A stretch of 36,987 bases of DNA, from assembly GCA_003697045.1 (NCBI GenBank), contig RFGK01000187.1:1-36987 (forward strand). The letters are read 5' to 3'. The notes beneath the pieces were generated by a model. It saw only the letters and a program-made list of their open reading frames with translations, did not search any database and was not told where the DNA came from. Shown here in pieces: positions 24,835 through 33,104 of this stretch. Position numbers and translations under genes: made by a program. Positions within the stretch are counted from its first letter, which is position 1, and each line of letters starts with the position of its first letter. The stretch is from Planctomycetota bacterium (GTDB lineage: Bacteria > Planctomycetota > Phycisphaerae > Phycisphaerales > UBA1924).

Positions 24835-26601
24835 ATGATGCAGTCACCCAGGACACATTCGGCCGGGTTTACGCTGATGGAGACGCTGATCGTCGTCGGT
24901 CTGGTGGCGTTGCTGGCACTCGGCATCGCCGGCGTGTTCGACACCGTGGGCGACACGATCGACCGCGGCAAGCGTGTCAGCGAGCTCAACCGCACCGCAG
25001 CGCAGATCGAGCGCATCATGCGCCGCGATTTTGAGCAGATGACGCGCGAAGCGCCGCTCATCATTCGCAATGAGTACGCCAACGAGGGTCAGGATGTTTC
25101 GCTCTTTGATCCGGCGAGATTCGAAGGCGAGCCGAACGAGCGCCCACGGCGCATTGATGAGATTGTCTTCTTTGCCCACTCCGAGCACGGGGAGTTTCAA
25201 ACGGCGCGGCGTGCCATGCACCCCGACCTGATTGCAACTTCTGATTCGGCCCGGATCTACTACGGGCACGGGCGCCGACAGATCCGCCCCCTCTATCAGG
25301 TTGCCAATGCCACGGCTCGCAACGATCCGTACTACCACCCCCGTCTTGAAGACCCCAACTATGACCCCGATTCGGCGTTCGGCGTTCCGTCCAGTCAGCC
25401 CGGACTGACCAATCCCAATCAATACGCCTCCGACTGGGGACTGCTTCGACATGTCCTGCTGCTCAGCTCACCCAACAAGGCGGAGACCACGATCCCGCAG
25501 GCGATGATTGACATCGTGGGCAACAGAGCCTTGCTCGAAGACAATCGCGTGCAGGTGGCCATGCAGCCGGCGGTCCAAAGCGCGTTTCGGAAGATTTCGC
25601 GCTACGTGCCGCGCGTGCCGGGCATGTTCGGCCAGCCGACCGGATATCGGCTCGATTCGCGGCAGACTCCGCCGTGGCTCAGCTCCGGGCTGGTCGATAT
25701 CGCGGTGACTGATTTCGGCGAGATTCGATCCATCGTGCACCACATGACCATTGACCCGGCTGATTTTCAGCCCCGCAACGGCCCTCCGTTTGAGTCATTC
25801 TTCGACCCGTTGGTTGTTGCAGATCGCCGAAGGATGCAGCTGTGGATGCTCGAACTGCTGCCCGGCAACGCGAGGGAGGAAATTCCGGGCAACGCGCTTC
25901 GGCGCACACGCATGCGATTTGAGTATGAGCCGCCGCTGCTGGCGATCATGGACCAGGACCTGGCCTCGGGCAGCGCCGAGTTTCGTGAGCTTGAGCGGGC
26001 GTATCGCCAGATCGACCAGGAGATGTTGACCAGCTCGGTGTTTGTCCCGGCGTGCACGGAGTTCATCGTGGAATGGTCATACGGACTGATTGACGATGTG
26101 CCCGGTTCGCCGACGTTTGGACAGCTCGTCTGGTACGGCCTGCCGCGCTACGAAGACATCAATGGCAACGGGCAGTATGACGTCGGCACCGACGTGATCG
26201 TTGCCCAGCCGTTCACGGGCGTTCCCGCAGAGGATGTGTTGCCGAGGCTGACCGGGCGCCCGGCATCGGAGTACGCCGGCAATTTCTATCCAACGCGAGA
26301 CTTGATCAACATGGGTTTGCCGCCGGCACCTTTGCAACCCGACGGCCAGACAGAAGTGTCGCTTTTCGGGTACTTCGATCCGGGTCCTTTGACACCAAAC
26401 GGCGACCCCGATGATTCGAGCTGGCAAAACGACCCGTTTACGACCGATCCGCCTGTTGACAACCCGGCCGACGATCGACCGTGGCTGTGGCCGACCATGA
26501 TCCGGATCACCATGACCATCGCGGACAGGACCGACCCCACGGTCGAGCAGACGTACCAGGTGGTCTTTGACGTACCCAATGGCGGACTGGACAACGAGTA
26601 A
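24835..26601 (+). CDS. Prepilin-type protein (GspJ-like minor pseudopilin, enlarged)
   Basis: 'MMQSPRTHSAGFTLMETLIVVGLVALLALGIAGVFDTVGDTIDRGKRVSELNRTAAQIERIMRRDFEQM' is GspJ-like; RBS GGAGG 7 nt upstream of ATG 24835; 588 aa. Confidence 0.83.
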   Translation: MMQSPRTHSAGFTLMETLIVVGLVALLALGIAGVFDTVGDTIDRGKRVSELNRTAAQIERIMRRDFEQMTREAPLIIRNEYANEGQDVSLFDPARFEGEPNERPRRIDEIVFFAHSEHGEFQTARRAMHPDLIATSDSARIYYGHGRRQIRPLYQVANATARNDPYYHPRLEDPNYDPDSAFGVPSSQPGLTNPNQYASDWGLLRHVLLLSSPNKAETTIPQAMIDIVGNRALLEDNRVQVAMQPAVQSAFRKISRYVPRVPGMFGQPTGYRLDSRQTPPWLSSGLVDIAVTDFGEIRSIVHHMTIDPADFQPRNGPPFESFFDPLVVADRRRMQLWMLELLPGNAREEIPGNALRRTRMRFEYEPPLLAIMDQDLASGSAEFRELERAYRQIDQEMLTSSVFVPACTEFIVEWSYGLIDDVPGSPTFGQLVWYGLPRYEDINGNGQYDVGTDVIVAQPFTGVPAEDVLPRLTGRPASEYAGNFYPTRDLINMGLPPAPLQPDGQTEVSLFGYFDPGPLTPNGDPDDSSWQNDPFTTDPPVDNPADDRPWLWPTMIRITMTIADRTDPTVEQTYQVVFDVPNGGLDNE

Positions 26602-26663
26602 GTGTCGAGGCGTCTGCTGGCAAGTCGTGCCGGGGACGCTTCAGGACAAGAAGGCAGGCTTTC

Positions 26664-29600
26664 GTGCTGCTGATGAACAGGACAGGCACCATGCTGCTCC
26701 ACGAGAATGAACAAGACAGAGGATGCAACGTTCGCCGACGCGGGTCCATCCTCGTGCTGGTGCTCGGCGTGCTCGCGTTGATGGCGGTGTTTGCCGCGGT
26801 GTACATGACCATCGGGCTGGGCGATCAGCGTGCTGCCAGCGCCGTCGAAGCGCGCCAGCAGCGTGATGAGCTTGCGCCACAAATCGGCGATTACATTGCG
26901 GACGTGATTGCGCGCGACCGGCTGGCGATCGAATGGCGGACCTCAGGGACCGACGGCGGCCTGGCCCAGCTCCCTTATCGCGAGACGACTGACTATTCCT
27001 ATACCGACTATGAGTTGCTGAGCATCCCCACCCTCGGCGACAACAGCGGACGACGCATTCCACCAAACCAGATCGACCTCTTTCGCTTCCGACCCGAGGG
27101 CAGCATCCCCGAGCCGTTCCTCGGCAATCCGCTCAACGATCAGCGAACCTCCAGCGACCCGTGGCTGGCGTCGACCGAGCCCACCTATCTCGGCTCGCCG
27201 GCCGAACGTGCGTTTCCGAATGATCCGACCAAGTGGTGGCTCGACAACCGCGACTGGCTCCAGATTTCCAACGTGGCGCCGGACGGGCTTTTTGTGAACC
27301 TCTACGCGCTGCGCAACAACTTCGACGCCGAGCGGGGCTATCGCAATGACAGCCAGATGAGCTACTGGTTGTCGCTGATCGAGGGCGCTCCGGGCGCGAG
27401 GCTCCAGGCCACGCTCGACCTTCCCTGGGGAGGAACGGCCGATCCAAACCGTCCATTCCACTGGACGATGTATCAGCGAAACATGTTTTTCCCAATCGGC
27501 CAGCCGTTTCTTTTCAATGATCGTTTTGGGAATGTTGCCGGCTGGGACAGCCCCGATTTTCCGCTCTACCAGTACGCGGACGCCGATGGCGACGGCTTTG
27601 CCGACAGCCGCTGGTTTGAACTGCGCGATTCGACGATTCCCGATGAAGAGCTCAATCTGCTTGCCAACTCCGGCGACTATCGGGTCTTTGCTGCGGTGCG
27701 CATCGTCGATCTGTCAGCCGCGGTCAATGTGAACACTGCAACGGACGGTCTGATCGCACCGACGGTCGAAGTTCCCGCGGGTTCGAGCCCGGCGGAGATC
27801 GATCTTCGCCGCCTGCTGACGCTGGAAGATGCTGCCCTGGACATGCGGGCGACGATCCCGGAGATTCTGGACGAGCCGTTGTCGTATCAGAGCATCCCGC
27901 GTCCGCGTCAGTGGGGCTCGGCCGAGGTGGAAGACGCTGCGTCTGACTATTCGCTGTACGAGTTTGCCCAGTCGGCCGGAACCGTGCCTGACGCCTCGCT
28001 CAAGATCGGCTGGTTCGGATACGACGCGCTCGTGCGGACGATGCAGGCCGATCTGCTCGATTCGCCTTACGACGTGCGTGGGTCGGCCGTGGCGCCGCCG
28101 GATCTGAGCGCCTACGACCCGACGATCGAGCTGTTGCCGGTCAGCCCGTTTGAGTATCTGTTCCTTTCCCGGGACCCGGGCAATCCCGGCGGACCGGGAG
28201 AGCACTTCGGCGTCCTGCGTGACATGGACCGTCGAGCGATGAATCGGCTCGAGCGATACCAGCGTGTGGGTCGTCTTGATCCGCTGGATCTGAGTCGCCG
28301 CGCGAGCGATCGTGAAGAACCTGAATCGCGATTTGGCGCAGAGATCTTCGGCATCGCCGATCTGAGTGAGCTGCTGACCTATCGCGGGCTCAACGATCCT
28401 GCGGCACTGTCTCGCCTTGAAGCGGCAGTTGATGGTCGACTCGATGACGCTGTGCCCGAGCCGTGGCTTACGACGCGTCGCTTTGGTCCGATGCGATCCA
28501 ATCGCGCCCTCAATTATGAGCGGTACGGGCATGACGATCGCGAGGCAGGGCAGGAGTTCCGTGATACCGATGCGCAGCCCGACGGGCTTATTGATGATGA
28601 TGCTCTGGCGCTGGCATTCATGTCTCCCCGCTCGCGGCTGACGACGATCAGTGGGGGGGCCGAGCTGAATGGGGCCCTTTCGCTTTCGGGCACTCAGTCA
28701 CGATTTGGTCTGCGGCTGCAAGCCCAGGAAAGCAAGACGCTGCTGAGATCGGCCGTCCAAAGCCAGCAGAGCCTCTTTGCGCTCTATCGCCGGGCGCTTG
28801 CCCCCCACGCCAGCATCGATCAGTCATGGCAACCGTTTGGTGCCGGGTACGACAGGTATCGAACACTGTTTTACGGCTATCAGGGTCCTGAGCTTGCCGT
28901 GCGTGCTGCGGCGCACCTGGCTTTGAACATGAAGGATCAATACGACTCGGATTCTGATCCATCCGTCGCGACGCTGATCAACACGTTGACGAACCCCAAT
29001 GTCAATGTTGATCCGCTTGTGCGTGCCGTCGCGAGCGACCCGATGCGCTATCCCGGCGGCGATACCGCCCAGCGGCTCGTGCTTCCGTTCACCCATGCAA
29101 ATACGAACCCGGGCAATGTCGAGTCGGAGGCGCTCAACATTTTCGGCATCGAACCCCAGCCGTTCATCGTGCAGGCGATGACTATTACGGTGCTTACTGA
29201 TGCTCCGCGCACCAACGTGCCTGCGGGCGAGCCCAACGGGGATGTCGACTGGCAATCAGGTTCGTGCGATCCGCCGACTCCGGGCCAGAGACAGCCGGCC
29301 CAGATTCCCATCACCATCGGCAGCAAGCTGACTTCGGGTGATTGGGCCAGCGGCGAATCGGTGTGGGACAAGAACGCAGACTTTGCGATGCAGGTCTTTG
29401 CCGTCAAGTTGCATAATCCGTTCAATGAGCCGATTACGCTGGGACGCAATGCCGCCGATCGGCGCAGCTTCGACTACTACATCGAGTACGGCGGACGGTA
29501 TTACAAGCTCGCGCAATACACCCCGCCGAATGATCTCGACGCGCCGCCCCGGTATGGACTCAGTCCCGTGACGATCCAGCCCGGCGCGACGCGCGTGTTC

Positions 29601-32243
29601 TTTGCCTTGTCGCAGGAAGATGAGCAGCGCATCGTCGATCGCTGGCAGAGGTATGTCAATGCCTACGGCGGCCCGGGGGTTCAACTCGAGTTTGACACCG
29701 TGCTCAACTGGCTGTATGCGCAGTTCCAGCTTGAAGAACTCGACGCCAACAACACCCCTGTATGGATGCGTCGGTTCGACCCGGAAACCGGGCTGCTGCT
29801 CAATGTGGCCGATGAGAACGACGACGACCCCGACGATGGCGGCGGATCGTTCGACACGTTCGACGACCTTTTCGAGTTTCCGCAGGTCCAGTTCCCGTCC
29901 AACGAGACCGCGCGTGAACCTGAATGGCAGACCGTGCGGCTCTGGAAGAAGGTCATCAATGACTCCGGACTCCAGCGAGAGACCGACTGGCGCGGAAGCC
30001 CCGACAACACAGACAACTGGATTCAGAACGATCTGCTTGTCGATCGCTTGCGCGAGCCCGACCCGGACCCCAATTATGTGACCCCGGACGGAATCACCTA
30101 TCCGGATCCGTCGCGTCGCGTGGCTCATCTTGACTCGCGCCCGGCGTTTGCGGGTGGGTATGACGTCGGCACTGCGGGCGGGCCTCGCGTTACGGGAACC
30201 AGATCCTGCGACCAGAACCTGGCACCGCTCGTCAATGGATTCCAGAACGACAACACCGGGTGGACGATCGCATCGCACTCGTTCATTCGTCGGCGGGGAT
30301 TCAACGACAACTCCTCTGCCAGGCAGTCCTCCGGGTCCGAATCGCTTCGTCGCGGGGTGCTGCCCCAATGGTGCATCGAGACGATTCAGAATCGCGCGAG
30401 CCCCGGCGGAGCCGACTATCAGGGCGAGGGCGAGCCACAGAACATCAAGGGCGGCGAACACCCCGGTTCCTCGCTGAGCGATGCAGATTTCGACTTCAAC
30501 GAGCCCTGGGCGTTCCGGCGATTCTCTCAGTTCATGGGCGAGAACGACCCGGTCGAGGACACGTTCAATCAGACGCCCAACGAGTGGAACGGGCCACAGT
30601 ATGCATTCAACATGCTGCGTGATGTCCTGTACGGCCCGTCACTGCCGCCCAACGGCGCACGCCCGCGCGATACCGAGTTCATCGTTCCCGAGCTTCACGT
30701 TCGCAACGACAAGCTCGAATACACACCCGCAGGCAGCGGCGATCCGATCGACATCTCGCGCCTGACCGACATCCTCGCGCCTTACGCGATCGGGCCGGAG
30801 TATGACCCGCGGGCAGCCTCTGACCTCGATAACGACCCCACGCTGCCGGGTCGGTGGCTGACGTTGAGCGAGGCGATGGGCCTGGCGCTTGCCTATGACC
30901 GCGCGCCCGACGGGGTCTACAGCCGATACATCTATTTCGATCCGCACAAGCGTCTGGTGACGGATCGCCCCGGCACACCTCCATCCGGAGATGCCGAGTA
31001 TGTCTTTGATCGCTGTCAGTTGTGGCTGACCAAGTTCGTTCCCTTTGTCAATCAGGATTCCGACCCCGACGGAGCGTTCAACCCGCAGTCGGACAGGGTG
31101 CTTGGCACCGGCGTGCCCCCGGCACTGGTGCTGCTGGATTCCATCCGCGCTGGCGATGATGATCTGACGGCCAATGAGGTTCTTCAGACGGCCCTTCCAG
31201 GCAAGATCAACATCAACACCGCTCCGCTCAGCGTGTTACGCACCATCGGAATGCTCAGTCCGAGCACGTCGTGGGATATCTTCGGCGTGCCCGAAAACTG
31301 GGCCTGGCGTGTTGCGTCGGAATACGGCGGGCTCGGGCCGAGCGGCTCGTTCGATCCTGCGCCCTACATCGATTGGGCCAAAACGAATCTCGGCCTTCCC
31401 GATCTCTCGTTTGTCGATGCTGCTTCCACGCTGATTGCCTATCGCGATCGACTCCGGTATATCCCGTTCCGCGTGGCCTCATTCCCGCCGTCTCTGCTGC
31501 CCAAGGCTGGTCTGATTGATTCGGGATTTGTGCCTGATGACGGCTCCGGGGCGCTCTTCCATGTCACAAACCCCGAGCTGGCACTGGTTGAGGACAATCG
31601 CATCAATGACGTCGGCCGAAGCATGCTCACGGGCATCATCGGCCTGCGTGAACGCCCGGGATTTGCGTCGCTTGGGGAAATATTCGCAGCGAGGATACGC
31701 CCGGATCTGGAAGACACTTTCGATGCGCGCACGCTTCCCTATCGCATCAATGAGGTCGAGACCTGCCAGGTCGACGCACTCTCGAGCGATCGATCCGACG
31801 GAGCAAACCCGCAGGAGCTCAAGGCCTACGAGCATACCGGCGGCGGCGCAAACTTCCGCATCAGGCTCGAGCCGGCTCCCTATACCGACTTCGATCCGTT
31901 TGAGGACACGAGCTTCCCGCAAAACAAGCAGTTTGTCGGCGATGAGCTGGGCAATGACTACGACGAACAGCTTGCCATTGCGTCTCAGGTTCTCAATCTT
32001 GTCACGACGCGGAGCGACTACTTTGCCGTCTGGTTCGTCGTTCAAGGCTACACCCGTGAAGACGTGAGCAATCTTGGTGAAAACGATCCGATGATCCCCA
32101 GCTTTGCCCGACGGTATCTGATGGTGGTCGACCGTACCCGGGTGGGGACCTGGGTTGACCGCAACGGCGACGGCATCGAGCAGGAGGAGTCGGAAATCAT
32201 TACGCAGCCTCGCATTGTGCTTTTCCGCGAGGTGCCGATGTAG
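26664..32243 (+). CDS. Giant GspK-like general secretion pathway protein (1859 aa)
   Basis: N-terminal 'RRRGSILVLVLGVLALMAVFAAVYMTIGLGDQRAAS' (GspK-type TM without Glu at +5); 'VDLSAAVNVNTATDG' and 'LPGKININTAPLSVLRTIGMLSP' match the two GspK NxNTA positions; an uninterrupted ORF of 5.58 kb. Confidence 0.82.
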   Translation: MLLMNRTGTMLLHENEQDRGCNVRRRGSILVLVLGVLALMAVFAAVYMTIGLGDQRAASAVEARQQRDELAPQIGDYIADVIARDRLAIEWRTSGTDGGLAQLPYRETTDYSYTDYELLSIPTLGDNSGRRIPPNQIDLFRFRPEGSIPEPFLGNPLNDQRTSSDPWLASTEPTYLGSPAERAFPNDPTKWWLDNRDWLQISNVAPDGLFVNLYALRNNFDAERGYRNDSQMSYWLSLIEGAPGARLQATLDLPWGGTADPNRPFHWTMYQRNMFFPIGQPFLFNDRFGNVAGWDSPDFPLYQYADADGDGFADSRWFELRDSTIPDEELNLLANSGDYRVFAAVRIVDLSAAVNVNTATDGLIAPTVEVPAGSSPAEIDLRRLLTLEDAALDMRATIPEILDEPLSYQSIPRPRQWGSAEVEDAASDYSLYEFAQSAGTVPDASLKIGWFGYDALVRTMQADLLDSPYDVRGSAVAPPDLSAYDPTIELLPVSPFEYLFLSRDPGNPGGPGEHFGVLRDMDRRAMNRLERYQRVGRLDPLDLSRRASDREEPESRFGAEIFGIADLSELLTYRGLNDPAALSRLEAAVDGRLDDAVPEPWLTTRRFGPMRSNRALNYERYGHDDREAGQEFRDTDAQPDGLIDDDALALAFMSPRSRLTTISGGAELNGALSLSGTQSRFGLRLQAQESKTLLRSAVQSQQSLFALYRRALAPHASIDQSWQPFGAGYDRYRTLFYGYQGPELAVRAAAHLALNMKDQYDSDSDPSVATLINTLTNPNVNVDPLVRAVASDPMRYPGGDTAQRLVLPFTHANTNPGNVESEALNIFGIEPQPFIVQAMTITVLTDAPRTNVPAGEPNGDVDWQSGSCDPPTPGQRQPAQIPITIGSKLTSGDWASGESVWDKNADFAMQVFAVKLHNPFNEPITLGRNAADRRSFDYYIEYGGRYYKLAQYTPPNDLDAPPRYGLSPVTIQPGATRVFFALSQEDEQRIVDRWQRYVNAYGGPGVQLEFDTVLNWLYAQFQLEELDANNTPVWMRRFDPETGLLLNVADENDDDPDDGGGSFDTFDDLFEFPQVQFPSNETAREPEWQTVRLWKKVINDSGLQRETDWRGSPDNTDNWIQNDLLVDRLREPDPDPNYVTPDGITYPDPSRRVAHLDSRPAFAGGYDVGTAGGPRVTGTRSCDQNLAPLVNGFQNDNTGWTIASHSFIRRRGFNDNSSARQSSGSESLRRGVLPQWCIETIQNRASPGGADYQGEGEPQNIKGGEHPGSSLSDADFDFNEPWAFRRFSQFMGENDPVEDTFNQTPNEWNGPQYAFNMLRDVLYGPSLPPNGARPRDTEFIVPELHVRNDKLEYTPAGSGDPIDISRLTDILAPYAIGPEYDPRAASDLDNDPTLPGRWLTLSEAMGLALAYDRAPDGVYSRYIYFDPHKRLVTDRPGTPPSGDAEYVFDRCQLWLTKFVPFVNQDSDPDGAFNPQSDRVLGTGVPPALVLLDSIRAGDDDLTANEVLQTALPGKININTAPLSVLRTIGMLSPSTSWDIFGVPENWAWRVASEYGGLGPSGSFDPAPYIDWAKTNLGLPDLSFVDAASTLIAYRDRLRYIPFRVASFPPSLLPKAGLIDSGFVPDDGSGALFHVTNPELALVEDNRINDVGRSMLTGIIGLRERPGFASLGEIFAARIRPDLEDTFDARTLPYRINEVETCQVDALSSDRSDGANPQELKAYEHTGGGANFRIRLEPAPYTDFDPFEDTSFPQNKQFVGDELGNDYDEQLAIASQVLNLVTTRSDYFAVWFVVQGYTREDVSNLGENDPMIPSFARRYLMVVDRTRVGTWVDRNGDGIEQEESEIITQPRIVLFREVPM

Positions 32244-32269
32244 CACGACTTTGAGCACATGTCAGCACG

Positions 32270-32309
32270 CGCCGGTCCGTCATCGACCCGAGGCGGGCCG
32301 GCGTTTTTT
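32270..32309 (+). terminator. Rho-independent terminator after the giant GspK-like gene
   Basis: CGCCGGTCCG - 14 nt loop - CGGGCCGGCG followed by TTTTTT (10-bp stem with one G-T wobble). Confidence 0.85.
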
Positions 32310-32343
32310 CCAAGGGCGTCGGCGCGGCGTATCCTTTGCGCGA

Positions 32344-32417
32344 CAGGGTGTAGCTCAGCTTGGTAGAGCGCGTGGTTTGGGTCCACGAGGTCGCCGGTTC
32401 GAATCCGGCCACCCTGA
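32344..32417 (+). tRNA. tRNA-Pro (anticodon TGG)
   Basis: Cloverleaf read by eye: acceptor CAGGGTG/CACCCTG, D-arm GCTCAGCTTGGTAGAGC, anticodon stem-loop CGTGG-TTTGGGT-CCACG (TGG at 32378-32380), T-arm GCCGG-TTCGAAT-CCGGC, discriminator A. CCA is not encoded. Confidence 0.96.
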
Positions 32418-32420
32418 CTT

Positions 32421-32993
32421 TCACTTTATGCCTGCTCGCCACTGGTCCAAGAGCGTAAAGGCCGCGACCACGATCGAGTGATGGATCTGCCCGCTCGCGA
32501 TCATCTCTCGCGCACGACTCAATGGCACGCACATCACCCTGATCTGCTCGTGCTCGTCCAGTGCCTGGGCCGATGTTCGCTGTGCGTCCGTAATCACGTA
32601 GGTATGGACCCGATTGTTCAGGATCGCTGCATTGGCGGAGATCGATCCGAGACTGATTGGTTCTGAACCGGCAAATCCTGTTTCCTCCAGCAGTTCGCGA
32701 GCGGCGGTCGTCGCCGGGTCTTCACCGTCATCAACGATTCCACCCGGAATCTCGATCGACATGGCGCCGATGCCGAAACGAAACTGCTCGATGAGCACCA
32801 ACTCGTCGTCGGGTGTGATCGCAAAGACGTTGACCCAGTCCGGTGAGTCAATAACTGCGAACGTGCCCGAACGGGCCCCGTCCGTCGGGCACGTCCACTG
32901 CTGCTCTTCGAGTGCAAAAATGCGTGTCTGCGCGACAACACGCCTTTTTTGCAGCGTCCAGGGGATAAGAGAATCATCTTCAGGCCTGCTCAT
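32421..32993 (-). CDS. NUDIX hydrolase (ADP-ribose pyrophosphatase-like)
   Basis: Nudix box 'GIVDDGEDPATTAARELLEETGF' fits GX5EX7REUXEEXGU; upstream 'VVAQTRIFALEEQQWTCPTDGARSGTFAVIDSPDWVNVFAITPDDELVLIEQFRFG'. Confidence 0.95.
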   Translation of the reverse strand: MSRPEDDSLIPWTLQKRRVVAQTRIFALEEQQWTCPTDGARSGTFAVIDSPDWVNVFAITPDDELVLIEQFRFGIGAMSIEIPGGIVDDGEDPATTAARELLEETGFAGSEPISLGSISANAAILNNRVHTYVITDAQRTSAQALDEHEQIRVMCVPLSRAREMIASGQIHHSIVVAAFTLLDQWRAGIK

Positions 32994-33104
32994 GGGCCGA
33001 GTGTAGGTCTATGCTCGCACAGAACGAAAATGCCAACGATCAGCGACGGGCAGGCAACCTGGACCCATCCTGACAGGAACCCAAAGCAGGAGCAGGAGAT
33101 ACCG

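Noticed and set aside
29256-30461. 401-aa minus-strand ORF inside the giant GspK-like gene
   Set aside because: No family motifs; antisense open frame expected in GC-rich DNA.
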